From positions 1-64,000 of the forward strand of contig JAEZTL010000055.1 of assembly GCA_023421395.1 (NCBI GenBank): a stretch of DNA of 64,000 nucleotides, read 5' to 3'. The translations under genes and the position numbers were made by a program. Below the pieces are notes generated by a model. That model had not been told where the DNA came from and searched no databases. It saw nothing but the letters and a program-made list of their open reading frames with translations. The number at the start of each line of letters is the position of its first letter. The stretch's first letter is position 1. This DNA is from Bacillota bacterium. Lineage in GTDB: Bacteria; Bacillota; Clostridia; Christensenellales; Aristaeellaceae. Positions 42,134-51,359 of this stretch are shown here, piece by piece.

Positions 42134-43208
42134 GGGCGTATTCCTCCATCCTTGAAACGAATTGGTCAAACAGGAAGGAAGTGTCCAGCGGGCCGCCCCG
42201 CGCCTCAGGGTGGAACTGCACGGAGAAGGCGTTGATGGAATCAAACTCGAGTCCTTCGTTGGTCAGGTCATTGGCGTTTTCAAAGGAGGCATGCGCGTCG
42301 CCCGGCAGCGTATCCGTCACCACCGCGTAGCCGTGGTTCTGGCTGGTGATGTAAAGCCTGCCGGTTTTCACATAGCGCGCGGGCTGGTTTGCGCCGCGGT
42401 GGCCGTATTTCAGCTTTTCGGTCTTCGCGCCCATGGCCAGCGCCAGCAATTGATGCCCCAGGCAGATGCCGAAGATCGGAATGCCGGTTTCCGTCAGTTT
42501 GCGGATCTCCCGGATGATTGAACGGTTCACCGCCGGGTCTCCGGGGCCGTTTGAGAGCAGCACACCATCGGGCCGCAGCGCGGCGATTTCCTCACAGGAT
42601 GTCCCCGCGGGCACCACCGCCACCCGGCAACCGCGCGCGGCCAGCGCTTCGGCCATGCCGCGCTTGAAGCCAAAGTCCCACAGCACCGCCTGACGCGCGC
42701 CTTCACCCAGCGTGAACGCGCTTTTGCACGTCACCTGATGCACGTCGGAGGACAGCGCTTTTTCCGACAGCGCCTTGCAGAAGGCGGGAAGGTCCTCGGG
42801 CGTTTCGTTCATAATCGCGGCGTTCATCACGCCCTTTTCGCGGAGAATGCGGGTCAGCGCGCGGGTGTCCAGACCGGCGAGGCCGATGATGCCGCTCTTT
42901 TTCAGATAGCCATTGAGGTCCTCCTCGCAGCGGAAGTTGGAGGGAGTTTCGCAGTACTGCCGCACGATGTAGGCGCTGAGGCGCGGGCTTTCGCTTTCAA
43001 AGTCCGCCGCCATGACGCCGTAGTTTCCGATCAGCGGGAATGTCTGCACCACGATCTGCCCGTGGTAGCTGGGGTCGGTCAGCGTTTCCACGTAGCCCAC
43101 CATCGCGGTGGTGAACACCAACTCCGCCGAGATTTCCCCACCCGCGCCGAAGCGACGGGCGGGAAACGTTTGCCCGGTTTCCAGAACCAGAACCGCATCA
43201 CTCTTCAT
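42117..43208 (-). CDS. carA: Carbamoyl-phosphate synthase small subunit
   Basis: This is a 363-residue glutaminase subunit that feeds ammonia to CarB for carbamoyl phosphate, used in arginine and pyrimidine synthesis. The N-terminal half has FTTAMVGYVETLTDPSYHGQ. The class I amidotransferase half has the nucleophile region GICLGHQLLALAMG, with Cys in GICLGH, and the His/Glu pair in SVQFHPEA. The start at ATG 43208 is chosen over the longer frame because GGGGGA lies in front. It follows the argF terminator and overlaps carB, so carA-carB-dapF is a separate unit placed after the arginine operon. Confidence 0.95.
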   Translation of the reverse strand: MKSDAVLVLETGQTFPARRFGAGGEISAELVFTTAMVGYVETLTDPSYHGQIVVQTFPLIGNYGVMAADFESESPRLSAYIVRQYCETPSNFRCEEDLNGYLKKSGIIGLAGLDTRALTRILREKGVMNAAIMNETPEDLPAFCKALSEKALSSDVHQVTCKSAFTLGEGARQAVLWDFGFKRGMAEALAARGCRVAVVPAGTSCEEIAALRPDGVLLSNGPGDPAVNRSIIREIRKLTETGIPIFGICLGHQLLALAMGAKTEKLKYGHRGANQPARYVKTGRLYITSQNHGYAVVTDTLPGDAHASFENANDLTNEGLEFDSINAFSVQFHPEARGGPLDTSFLFDQFVSRMEEYAHAAGK

Positions 43209-43241
43209 AATTTCCCCCATTAAGTTCAAAGTGTTTTATGA

Positions 43242-43273
43242 AAAGGGCGGATGGCTCACACCTTCCGCCCTTT
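43242..43273 (-). terminator. Terminator between argF and carA
   Basis: On the minus strand AAAGGGCGGA pairs with TCCGCCCTTT and ends in TTTTC. It separates the argG-F operon from carA, though read-through is possible. Confidence 0.65.
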
Positions 43274-43279
43274 GCCGTG

Positions 43280-44185
43280 TCATCCCAAAAGTTTTACCAG
43301 TACGGCCTTCTGCGCGTGAAGCCGGTTTTCGGCTTCCTCGAAGATTTCGCCGGCGTGGGTTTCAAACACATCCTCGGTGATCTCCTCCCCGCGGTGAGCG
43401 GGCAGGCAGTGGAGCACAATCGCGCCGCGGTTGGCCAGCGCCATGGCGGTTTCGTCGATCTGGAAGCCGGAAAACGCCTTCTCGCGCTCCGCCTTTTCGT
43501 CCTCCTGCCCCATGGATGCCCAAACGTCGGTCACCAGCACGTCGGCGCCGGCGGCGGCCTTTTCCGGGCTGTCGGTGAGCTCGAAGCGGTCGCCGTAGCC
43601 CTCCGCGAAGGAGAGCGCCTCCCGGTCGGGATGGTAGTTCTTCGGACAGGCTACGGAGATGGACATGCCGGTCTTGAGTCCGCCGACAATCAACGTGTTC
43701 GCCATGTTGTTGCCGTCGCCGATGAAGGCCATCTTAAGGCCCTTGAGCTTTCCAAAATACTCCCGGATGGTCATCAGGTCCGCCAGCACCTGGCAGGGAT
43801 GGTACAGGTCTGTCAGCCCGTTGATCACCGGGATGGAACCGTATTTCGCAAGATCCTCAACCTCCTTCTGTGCGAAGGTGCGGATCATGATGCCGTCGAG
43901 ATACCGGGACAGCACCCGGGCTGTATCCTGCACCGGCTCACCGCGGCCAATCTGCAGGTCGCGGTTGGACAGGAACAGCGCGTAGCCGCCCAGCTGGTAC
44001 ATGCCCACCTCGAAGGAGACGCGGGTGCGGGTGGACGCCTTCTGGAAGATCATACCCAGCGTCTTGCCGGCCAGCAGCGGCTTGTGGATGCCCCGCTTGT
44101 GGTCGGCCTTGAGCTCGTCGGCAAGGTCCAGAAGCTCGGTAATCTCTTCGGCGGTCAGGTCGAGAAGCGACAAAAGGTGTTTCAT
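43280..44185 (-). CDS. argF: Ornithine carbamoyltransferase
   Basis: Makes citrulline from ornithine and carbamoyl phosphate. The 301-residue enzyme has the carbamoyl-phosphate site KASTRTRVSFEVGMYQLGG, the DLYHPCQVLADLMTI ornithine-domain motif, DVWASMGQEDEK and the HCLPAHRGEEIT loop with catalytic Cys. All key residues are intact. The start follows the argD stop by one base, with AAGGAGGA inside the argD end, so the two are coupled. Carbamoyl phosphate comes from carAB just downstream. Confidence 0.96.
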   Translation of the reverse strand: MKHLLSLLDLTAEEITELLDLADELKADHKRGIHKPLLAGKTLGMIFQKASTRTRVSFEVGMYQLGGYALFLSNRDLQIGRGEPVQDTARVLSRYLDGIMIRTFAQKEVEDLAKYGSIPVINGLTDLYHPCQVLADLMTIREYFGKLKGLKMAFIGDGNNMANTLIVGGLKTGMSISVACPKNYHPDREALSFAEGYGDRFELTDSPEKAAAGADVLVTDVWASMGQEDEKAEREKAFSGFQIDETAMALANRGAIVLHCLPAHRGEEITEDVFETHAGEIFEEAENRLHAQKAVLVKLLG

Positions 44186-45370
44186 TCAGTTTCCTCCTTC
44201 AAGGGTTCCCAGAGCGGCGGTCAGCGCGGCCAGGCCCCGGTCGATTTCAGGGTATGTGATGGTCAGCGGCGGCAGGAGCCGGAGCTTTTGCTTGGCGGTC
44301 AGCGTCAGCACGCCCTTTTTGATGCCCTCGGCCGCCAGCTGCTGTGCGGTCATTCCGGTCAGTTCCACGCCCAGCATCAGCCCGAGGCCCGTGACGGACT
44401 TGACACCCCGGAGCCGCTTCAATTTTTCGGTGATGTAGGCGCCTTTTTCGCGGACGCCCTCCAGCATCTCGTTGTCCAGCCGGCCGAGAACCTCCAGCGC
44501 GCCGGCACAGGCGACGGGGTTGCCGCCGAAGGTGGAGCCGTGGTCGCCGAAACCCAGCACGTCCTGCGTCTTCTCATTGAACAGCGCCGCGCCGATGGGC
44601 AGCCCCGTGCCCAGGCCCTTCGCACAGGTGAAAATGTCCGGCGAAATACCGTACTGCTCCGCGGCGAAGAAGGTGCCGGTGCGTCCGATGCCCGTCTGCA
44701 CCTCGTCGACGATAACCAGGATGTCCCGTTCCTGGCAGTAATCGGCCACGGCTTTCACGTAGTCCTTATCCAGTGGGACGATGCCGCCCTCGCCCTGTAC
44801 CATTTCCATCATGACCGCGCAGACGGACTTGTCCAGCTTGGGCAGCGTGTCTGCGAGATCGGGCTTTGCGTATACAAAGCCCGGCGTGAAGGGCATGAAG
44901 AACCGGTGGAAGCTGTCCTGCCCGGTGGCGGACACCGTGGTAATGGTGCGGCCGTGGAAGCTGTTCTCAAGCGTTACGATGGTGGCGCGCCCCTCGCCAT
45001 ACTTGTCGAAGGAGTACTTGCGGGCGGTTTTAATGGCGCATTCGTTGGCTTCCGCGCCGCTGTTGGCGAAAAAGGCCTTCTTCATGCCGGCCTTTTTGCA
45101 AAGAGCCTGAGCCGCGTCCGCCACGGACCGGTTGTAGAACAGGTTGCAGCAGTGCTGGAGCTTTTCCAGCTGGCCCTTGACCGCCTCCAGCCAGCAGGGA
45201 TCGGCAAAGCCCAGCGCGTTAACGCCGATGCCGCTGGTGAAGTCAATGTACTCGTTGCCTGATTCATCCCAGCAGGTGGCGTTTCTCCCGCTCTCCAGTG
45301 CCACCGGATAGCGGTTGTAAGTCGACGCCACGTACGTCCGGTCCTTTTCGCGGGTTTCTTCAAAGCTCAT
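44186..45370 (-). CDS. argD: Acetylornithine aminotransferase
   Basis: This 394-residue PLP-dependent class III aminotransferase converts N-acetylglutamate semialdehyde to N-acetylornithine. It has FANSGAEANECAIKTARKYS near the phosphate-binding region, ILVIVDEVQTGIGRTG for the PLP aspartate, and the Schiff-base lysine in FTCAKGLGTGLP. GAGGTGC precedes the ATG at 45370. It lies 9 bases after argB and one base before argF, in the expected pathway order. Relatives can also act on succinyl-diaminopimelate. Confidence 0.95.
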   Translation of the reverse strand: MSFEETREKDRTYVASTYNRYPVALESGRNATCWDESGNEYIDFTSGIGVNALGFADPCWLEAVKGQLEKLQHCCNLFYNRSVADAAQALCKKAGMKKAFFANSGAEANECAIKTARKYSFDKYGEGRATIVTLENSFHGRTITTVSATGQDSFHRFFMPFTPGFVYAKPDLADTLPKLDKSVCAVMMEMVQGEGGIVPLDKDYVKAVADYCQERDILVIVDEVQTGIGRTGTFFAAEQYGISPDIFTCAKGLGTGLPIGAALFNEKTQDVLGFGDHGSTFGGNPVACAGALEVLGRLDNEMLEGVREKGAYITEKLKRLRGVKSVTGLGLMLGVELTGMTAQQLAAEGIKKGVLTLTAKQKLRLLPPLTITYPEIDRGLAALTAALGTLEGGN

Positions 45371-45379
45371 GGGCGCACC

Positions 45380-46243
45380 TCACTTTACAAACATCGTGCC
45401 GATGCCCTCGTCCGAGAACATCTCGATGAGGATCGAATGGGGAATCCGTCCGTCGATCATAAAGGCCTTCTTGACGCCGTCCCGCACCGCTTTTTCGCAG
45501 GAGCGGACCTTCGGGATCATACCGCCGGACACCTTGCCGCCGGCAATCAGCCGGTCCACTTCGTCAATTTTGACCACGGGAATCAGCGAATTCTCGTCGT
45601 TCACATCGTGCATCAGGCCGCGGATATCGGTCAGCGCGATCATGTTCTCCGCGTTCAGCGCGGAGGCGATCTCGGCGGCGGCGGTATCGGCGTTGATATT
45701 GTAGGACATGCCACTCTCATCCACGCCAACGGTGGCGATCACCGGGATGTAGCCGTCGGACAGCGCGTTGAGGATCGGCGCGGTATCGATCTTCGTGATC
45801 TCGCCCACATAGCCCAGTTCAGGCTTTCCTCGCAGCTTCTCCGCCTGGATCATGCGCCCATCGATGCCGCAAAGGCCGATCGCCTTGCCGCCGCATACGC
45901 CGATGAGGCTCACGAGGTCTTTGTTCGTCTTGCCCGCCAGCACCATCTGCACCACCTCGATGCTCTCTTCGTCGGTGCAGCGAAGGCCGTCCACGAATTT
46001 CGAGGGGATGCCCAGGCGCGAAAGCATCTGGCTGATCTCCGGCCCGCCGCCGTGCACCAGCACCACCTTGACGCCCACCTGGGCAAGCAGCACGATGTCG
46101 GTCATGACCGCCTGCTTGAGGCGCGGGTTGATCATGGCGTTGCCGCCGTACTTGACCACGACGACCTTGCCGGTATACTTCTGAATGTAGGGAAGCGCCG
46201 CGGTCAGTACGTCCGCGCGTAGTTCCTCGGCGATGGTGTGCAT
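45380..46243 (-). CDS. argB: Acetylglutamate kinase
   Basis: Phosphorylates N-acetylglutamate in step 2 of arginine synthesis. The 287-residue amino-acid kinase has KVVVVKYGGNAMIN, VLVHGGGPEISQML and NINADTAAAEIASAL, all active-site segments. The N-terminal helix (HTIAEELRADVLTAALPYIQ) is the extension seen in hexameric, arginine-sensitive enzymes, so feedback inhibition is likely. GAGGAGG is placed well before ATG 46243. argJ ends 13 bases upstream. Confidence 0.95.
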   Translation of the reverse strand: MHTIAEELRADVLTAALPYIQKYTGKVVVVKYGGNAMINPRLKQAVMTDIVLLAQVGVKVVLVHGGGPEISQMLSRLGIPSKFVDGLRCTDEESIEVVQMVLAGKTNKDLVSLIGVCGGKAIGLCGIDGRMIQAEKLRGKPELGYVGEITKIDTAPILNALSDGYIPVIATVGVDESGMSYNINADTAAAEIASALNAENMIALTDIRGLMHDVNDENSLIPVVKIDEVDRLIAGGKVSGGMIPKVRSCEKAVRDGVKKAFMIDGRIPHSILIEMFSDEGIGTMFVK

Positions 46244-46256
46244 CGGGAAGACCTCC

Positions 46257-47474
46257 TCAGGTTCTGTAGTCGCCGTTGATCTTCACGTAGTCATAGGTCA
46301 GATCGCATCCCCAGGCGGTGGCGAAAGCCGTGCCCTGATGCATGTTGATCTCCACCCTGATCTCGGTTTCCAATAGAATCTTCTTGGCTTCCTCCTCGGA
46401 GAAAGGTACGCCGCTGCCGTGAAGGCACACCCGGATTCGCCCCGCGGGGGACGACAGAAGGACCTCGATCTGCGATGCGTCAAATTCCGCATCCGCGTAG
46501 CCGATGGCGCACAGGATGCGGCCCCAGTTGGCGTCCGCGCCGAACATCGCGGCCTTTACGAGGCTGGACATGACCACGCTCTTTGCGACCGTTCGCGCCG
46601 CCTGTCTGTCCGGCGCGCCGGTGACCGCGACCTCAATGAGCTTGGTCGCGCCCTCGCCGTCAGCGGCGATCATCCGAGAAATACGGGTGGCGACCGCCGT
46701 CAGGCCGGATACGAAGGCGTCAAAGGCCGGGCCCTCCGTTTCGATCGGCGCGTTGCCCGCCAGACCGCTGGCCATGACGGACACCATGTCGTTGGTGGAG
46801 GTATCGCCGTCCACGGAAACCATGTTGTAGGTGTCGTCCACGGTCAGCTTCAGCGCCTTCTCCAGCATCGGCGCGGAGATCGCGCAGTCGGTGGTGATGA
46901 AGGAGAGCATCGTCGCCATGTTGGGGCGGATCATGCCGCTGCCCTTTGCCATCGCGCCGATGGTGACGGTCACGCCGTCCAGGTCGAAGGTGACGGCCGT
47001 CTCCTTGGGCCGGATGTCGGTGGTCATGATCGCCAGCTGCGCCTCGTGGGCTCCGTCCCGCGTAAGCTTTGGCGCCAGCGACCGGATGCCCCATTCGATG
47101 GGCTCGAGGGGCAGCGGCTGGCCGATTACGCCGGTGGAACCGATGATCACATCGGAGGGATCGATACCCAGAGCCTCGCCGGCGAGGACGCACATTTTCT
47201 CTGCAATCATAACGCCGTCGGCGTTGCAGGTGTTGGCGTTGCCGCTGTTGCACACAATCGCCTGCGCCGTGCCGTTTTCAAGGTTTTTGCGCGTCACGGT
47301 GATGGGCGCGCCGTAGACCTTGTTTCGCGTATAGACTGCCGCTGCGCGGCAGGGCACCTCGCACTTCACCAGCGCCAGGTCGTTCTTCGCGCTGCTCTTT
47401 TTGATGCCGCAGCGGATGCCGCCGGCGACAAACCCCTTCGGCGCGCACACGCCTTTCGTCCCGTCCCGCATCAT
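46257..47474 (-). CDS. argJ: Bifunctional ornithine acetyltransferase / N-acetylglutamate synthase
   Basis: This 405-residue ArgJ recycles the acetyl group from acetylornithine to glutamate. The self-cleavage site lies in KGSGMIRPNMATMLSFITTD, with the Thr of ATML becoming the new N-terminus of the beta chain. GNANTCNADG and STGVIGQPLP are conserved alpha-chain motifs. No argA is present in the window, which fits a cyclic acetyl pathway. The ATG at 47474 overlaps the argC TGA. Whether it also makes acetylglutamate from acetyl-CoA cannot be read directly. Confidence 0.95.
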   Translation of the reverse strand: MMRDGTKGVCAPKGFVAGGIRCGIKKSSAKNDLALVKCEVPCRAAAVYTRNKVYGAPITVTRKNLENGTAQAIVCNSGNANTCNADGVMIAEKMCVLAGEALGIDPSDVIIGSTGVIGQPLPLEPIEWGIRSLAPKLTRDGAHEAQLAIMTTDIRPKETAVTFDLDGVTVTIGAMAKGSGMIRPNMATMLSFITTDCAISAPMLEKALKLTVDDTYNMVSVDGDTSTNDMVSVMASGLAGNAPIETEGPAFDAFVSGLTAVATRISRMIAADGEGATKLIEVAVTGAPDRQAARTVAKSVVMSSLVKAAMFGADANWGRILCAIGYADAEFDASQIEVLLSSPAGRIRVCLHGSGVPFSEEEAKKILLETEIRVEINMHQGTAFATAWGCDLTYDYVKINGDYRT

Positions 47475-48412
47475 AACCCCTCCTCGAGAAGTCCTGTATA
47501 CTCGTCCAGCCCCAGCGCAATGTTCATGTTCTGCACCGCCGCGCCGGACGCGCCCTTTCCAAGGTTATCGAGTACCGACACCAGCGTGAATTGATCGCCG
47601 TTTCCGAAGGCGTAGAGATTCAGCCGGTTGGTTTTCGCCAGCAGGTTTGCAGGCAGGAAGCCGTCTTCCGGAGCGTCCTGAACGGAAAGGAGCTTCGCGC
47701 CTTCGTAAAACCCGGCCAGCGCCTCCCGGAGGTCGGAAAGCGTGACGCGCTTTTCAAACTGTTCCGCCCACAGCGGTACGGAAACGGACATACCCTGGTA
47801 AAAATCACAGACCTGGGGGTTGAAAAGCGGCGGGCGAGAAAGTCCCGCGACTTTTTGCATCTCCGGCAGGTGCTTATGGGATAGATTCAGCGCATAGAGC
47901 CTGGGGCTGTCAAACCCCGTGTCCCGCTCCGGGTTTTCGTACTGGGCGATCCCCTTCTTGCCCGCGCCGCTGTAGCCGGAAATTGCGTGGCAGGTGAAGC
48001 GCGTCTGACGGGAAACGAGCCCCAGCGCCGCCAGCGGGTAGGCGATGGCGAGAAAGCCGGTGGCGTAGCAGCCGGGATTGGCAATGCGCACGCCCGCCGC
48101 CACCGCGTCGCGGTGTGCTCTGGACAGCTCCGGAAAGCCGTAGGCCCAGCCCGGCGCCACCCGGTGGGCGGTGGAAGCGTCGATCAAGCGGGTCTTTTCG
48201 TTTGTGACCAGCTTCACGGCCTCGACGGCGGCCGCGTCCGGCAGGCAGAGAAACGTCAGATCCGATTGGTTCATCCGCTTCGCCCGCTCGGCCGGGTCCT
48301 TGCGCAGGAGTTCCGGGATCTCGATCAGCTCGATGTCGCCGCGGCCCTTGAGCCGCGCGGCCAGCTGCAGCCCCGTGGTACCCTCCTGCCCGTCGATGAA
48401 AACCTTACGCAT
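47471..48412 (-). CDS. argC: N-acetyl-gamma-glutamyl-phosphate reductase, type 2
   Basis: This 313-residue NADPH-dependent reductase has the catalytic Cys in ANPGCYATGF. KVFIDGQEGTTGLQLAARL at the N-terminus is the dinucleotide-binding turn, and FPELSRAHR and LPEMQKVAGL follow. At 313 residues, with this N-terminal pattern, it belongs to the shorter type 2 group rather than the roughly 345-residue type 1 enzymes usual in Bacillus. It overlaps argH by 8 bases and argJ by 4. Confidence 0.94.
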   Translation of the reverse strand: MRKVFIDGQEGTTGLQLAARLKGRGDIELIEIPELLRKDPAERAKRMNQSDLTFLCLPDAAAVEAVKLVTNEKTRLIDASTAHRVAPGWAYGFPELSRAHRDAVAAGVRIANPGCYATGFLAIAYPLAALGLVSRQTRFTCHAISGYSGAGKKGIAQYENPERDTGFDSPRLYALNLSHKHLPEMQKVAGLSRPPLFNPQVCDFYQGMSVSVPLWAEQFEKRVTLSDLREALAGFYEGAKLLSVQDAPEDGFLPANLLAKTNRLNLYAFGNGDQFTLVSVLDNLGKGASGAAVQNMNIALGLDEYTGLLEEGL

Positions 48413-49781
48413 CCTTCAAAAGCTCCTTCACAATGCTGATCTGCCGCCGGACGGCTTCCGGGGCGGGGCCGCCCTCGACGCTTCGCGTCTTGACGCAGCG
48501 GATCAGGCCGATGGCCGCGTACACATCCTGGTCAAAGGCAGGGTGCGCCGCGCGGTAATCCTCGAGCGGCAGCGTCTCCAGCGTCTCGCCCTTGTCGATG
48601 CAGGTTCGCACGAGCTTTCCGGCCACGTTGTAGGCATCCCGGAAGGGCACACCCTTCTTGGCCAGGTAGTCCGCGCAATCGGTCGCGTTGAGGAAGCCCT
48701 TCGCGGCGGCGGCGCGCATGGTCTCTTTGTGGAAGACGGCGCTTTTCAGCATCGGCGCGAACACCTCAAGGCAGAGTTTCGCCGTGTCCACCGCATCGAA
48801 GACCGCTTCTTTGTCTTCCTGCATGTCCTTGTTATAGGCCAGCGGCAGCGCCTTCATGGTGGTGAGAAGGGCGAAAAGATCGCCGTAGACCCGGCCGGTC
48901 TTGCCCCGCACCAATTCCGCGATGTCCGGGTTCTTCTTCTGCGGCATGATGGAGGAGCCAGTGGAAAACTGGTCGCCCAGCGTGACAAAACGGTACTCCC
49001 AGGAGCACCACAGCGCGATCTCCTCCGCGAAGCGGGACAGGTGCATCATCAGGATCGAAAGGTCCGCCATCAGCTCCAGCGCGAAGTCCCGGTCGGACAC
49101 CGAGTCCATGCTGTTGAGCGTGACGCCGCAAAGGCCCAGCTGCGCCGCCACGTCCTCGCGGTCAATGGGGTACGTGGTGCCCGCCAGCGCGCCCGCACCC
49201 AGCGGCGAAACCCGCGTGCGGCGGCCGCAGTCGCCGAGGCGGTCGATATCCCGGAGCAGCATGGACGCGTAGGCCATCAGGTGGTGGGCCAGCGTCACCG
49301 GCTGGGCCCGCTGCAGGTGGGTGTAGCCGGGCATGACGGTTTCGAGATGACCTTCCGCCACGGAGACGATCGCCTCCGCCATTGCCTTCGCGCCCGCCTT
49401 GATGGATTCAATCTCCCGGGCCAGGTGCAGCCTGAGGTCCAGCGCCACCTGGTCGTTGCGGCTGCGCGCGGTATGCAGCTTCTTGCCCGCGTCGCCGATG
49501 CGCCCGGTCAATTCGCCCTCGACGAAGGTGTGGATGTCCTCGGCATCGGGATCGATCGGGAGCGTCCCGGCTTCAACGTCCGCGAGGATGCCCTCAAGGC
49601 CACGCGCGATGGAAGCCGCCTCCTGCGCGGTGAGGATGCCGGTGTGGCCCAGCATCGTCGCGTGGGCGATGGAACCTAGAATGTCCTCCCGGACCATCCG
49701 CTGGTCAAACCCGATGGAGGCGTTGAGTTTTGTCAGCCGCTCGTCCACCTCGCCGGAAAGTCTGCCCGCCCACAGCTTCAT
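48405..49781 (-). CDS. argH: Argininosuccinate lyase
   Basis: Cleaves argininosuccinate to arginine and fumarate. The 458-residue enzyme of the fumarase superfamily starts KLWAGRLSGEVDERLTKLNA. It has HTARSRNDQVALDLRLHLAR, MPGYTHLQRAQPVTLAHHL and the signature GSSIMPQKKNPD with the mobile-loop catalytic Ser. The start at ATG 49781 has GGAGG at good spacing; a TTG two codons earlier is possible. It is the second gene of the operon after argG and overlaps argC by 8 bases. Confidence 0.95.
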   Translation of the reverse strand: MKLWAGRLSGEVDERLTKLNASIGFDQRMVREDILGSIAHATMLGHTGILTAQEAASIARGLEGILADVEAGTLPIDPDAEDIHTFVEGELTGRIGDAGKKLHTARSRNDQVALDLRLHLAREIESIKAGAKAMAEAIVSVAEGHLETVMPGYTHLQRAQPVTLAHHLMAYASMLLRDIDRLGDCGRRTRVSPLGAGALAGTTYPIDREDVAAQLGLCGVTLNSMDSVSDRDFALELMADLSILMMHLSRFAEEIALWCSWEYRFVTLGDQFSTGSSIMPQKKNPDIAELVRGKTGRVYGDLFALLTTMKALPLAYNKDMQEDKEAVFDAVDTAKLCLEVFAPMLKSAVFHKETMRAAAAKGFLNATDCADYLAKKGVPFRDAYNVAGKLVRTCIDKGETLETLPLEDYRAAHPAFDQDVYAAIGLIRCVKTRSVEGGPAPEAVRRQISIVKELLKDA

Positions 49782-49835
49782 GCCCAACCTCCGCCTTTTC
49801 GTTCGGCCCGGCGTGCGCCGGGCCGATGTGTTTTC

Positions 49836-51053
49836 TTATTTCTTGTGTTTCTCGTTCATCATCGCCTGGATTTTGATCGGTAGGCCGAAGAGCGTGATGA
49901 ACCCGGCGCTGTCCTTCTGGTCGTAGACCGCATCCTCGCCGAAGGTGACGATCTCCTCATCATAGAGGGAATACGGGCTGGTGGCGCCGGCGGAGATGAT
50001 GTTGCCCTTGTAGAGCTTCAGCTTTACGCTGCCGGTGACGGTCTTCTGGGTCTCGTCCACGAAGGCGGAGAGCGCCTCCCGGAGCGGTGTAAACCACTGG
50101 CCGTTGTACACGAGGTCCGCGAACTCCAGCGCCATCTTCTGCTTGTAGTGCAGTGTCAGTTTGTCCAGGCACAGCTGCTCCAGCTTTTCGTGGGCCTCGT
50201 AGAGGATCGATCCACCGGGAGTCTCGTAGACGCCGCGGCTCTTCATGCCCACCAGCCGGTTCTCCACCATGTCCAGAATGCCCACGCCGTGCTTGCCGCC
50301 GATGGCGTTGAGTTTTTTGATGAGCGCGGGGCCGTCCAATTTTTCTCCGTTGACCGCATAGGGTACGCCCTTCTCGAAGTCGACGGTCACATACTCGGCC
50401 GCGTCGGGCGCTTCCTCCGGGGTGACCCCCATTTCCATATTGCCCGCGTACTTGGGCTCGTTGGCGGGGTCCTCCAGCTCCAGCCCTTCATGGGACAGGT
50501 GCCAGAGGTTCTTGTCCTTGGAATAGTTGGTTTCCCGACTGATCTTCAGCGGCACGTTGTGTGCCTCGGCGTAGGCGATCTCGTCCTCCCGACCCTTGAG
50601 CGCCCACACGCGCCATGGCGCGATGACGGGCATCGTCGGCGCAAAGGCCTTGATGGTCAGCTCGAAGCGTACCTGATCATTGCCCTTGCCGGTGCAGCCA
50701 TGGGCGATGGCGTCGGCGCCTTCCTTGAGCGCGATCTCGACAATTCTCTTCGCGATGATCGGCCGCGCGAAGGAGGTGCCCAGAAGATACTTCTCTTCGT
50801 ATTTTGCGCCGGCCTTGAGGGTCGGGAAAATATAGTCTACCACGAATTCCTTTTCCAGGTTTTCGATGTAGAGCTTGGACGCGCCGGTCTTGAGGGCCTT
50901 TTCCTCCAGACCGTCCAGTTCGTCCGCCTGGCCCACGTTGGCCGCCACCGCGATGACCTCGCAGCCTTCATAGTTTTCCTTGAGCCACGGGATGATGACC
51001 GATGTGTCCAGACCGCCGGAATAAGCCAGCACGATTTTCTTGTACTGTTTCAC
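49836..51053 (-). CDS. argG: Argininosuccinate synthase
   Basis: Joins citrulline and aspartate with ATP. The 405-residue enzyme starts KQYKKIVLAYSGGLDTSVII, where AYSGGLDTS is the N-type ATP pyrophosphatase loop. HGCTGKGNDQVRFE and the substrate-binding SRETNYSKDKNLWHLSHEG segment follow. A GTG at 51053 is the preferred start because GGAG lies 10 bases before it; an ATG at 51074 is also in frame. It heads the arg operon behind a sigma-A promoter and a probable ArgR box. Confidence 0.95.
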   Translation of the reverse strand: MKQYKKIVLAYSGGLDTSVIIPWLKENYEGCEVIAVAANVGQADELDGLEEKALKTGASKLYIENLEKEFVVDYIFPTLKAGAKYEEKYLLGTSFARPIIAKRIVEIALKEGADAIAHGCTGKGNDQVRFELTIKAFAPTMPVIAPWRVWALKGREDEIAYAEAHNVPLKISRETNYSKDKNLWHLSHEGLELEDPANEPKYAGNMEMGVTPEEAPDAAEYVTVDFEKGVPYAVNGEKLDGPALIKKLNAIGGKHGVGILDMVENRLVGMKSRGVYETPGGSILYEAHEKLEQLCLDKLTLHYKQKMALEFADLVYNGQWFTPLREALSAFVDETQKTVTGSVKLKLYKGNIISAGATSPYSLYDEEIVTFGEDAVYDQKDSAGFITLFGLPIKIQAMMNEKHKK

Positions 51054-51069
51054 TGTACTCACGCTCCGT

Positions 51070-51086
51070 TGCATAAATATTCGTCA
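51070..51086. promoter_or_regulatory. Candidate ArgR/AhrC operator
   Basis: TGCATAAATATTCGTCA resembles the ARG box palindrome TGAATAAAAATTCA. It lies between the argG -10 and its start codon, so a bound ArgR would block transcription. No argR gene is in the window. Confidence 0.4.
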
Positions 51087-51096
51087 ATTGCTGTAT

Positions 51097-51124
51097 ATTA
51101 TACACGATCAGTCACGAAAGTCAA
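51097..51124 (-). promoter_or_regulatory. Sigma-A promoter of the arginine operon
   Basis: On the minus strand TTGACT and TATAAT are separated by 16 bases, about 45 bases upstream of the argG start. The region around it is unusually A/T-rich. Confidence 0.65.
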
Positions 51125-51355
51125 GGCCTATTCCGTATACTCATGTATAATCTCTGTAAATTTATTCCGTGCGCCATTTTCTCTTTCTACCAGTATACCG
51201 CACGGAGCGCGTATTTCCACGGCGGCCGGGTTAAACCTTTCAAAAAACCTTATTTAAGGAAGCGGAAAAGCCGCCGGCATGCAAAATGCGCCGGCGGATC
51301 GGCACTTGCACATGGGTGGTTCGAGACCATGCGGAAGATTCGGTATATGGTCAGG
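51125..51355. other. Intergenic region upstream of the arg promoter
   Basis: About 230 bases with an A/T-rich part near the arg promoter, then GC-rich sequence leading into the decayed ABC transporter. A plus-strand TATAAT at 51145-51150 has no clear -35 or downstream gene. Confidence 0.35.
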
Positions 51356-51359
51356 CGGG

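Noticed and set aside
51145..51150. Plus-strand TATAAT as a promoter
   Set aside because: No -35 lies at the right distance and no plus-strand gene follows; only decayed minus-strand DNA is downstream.
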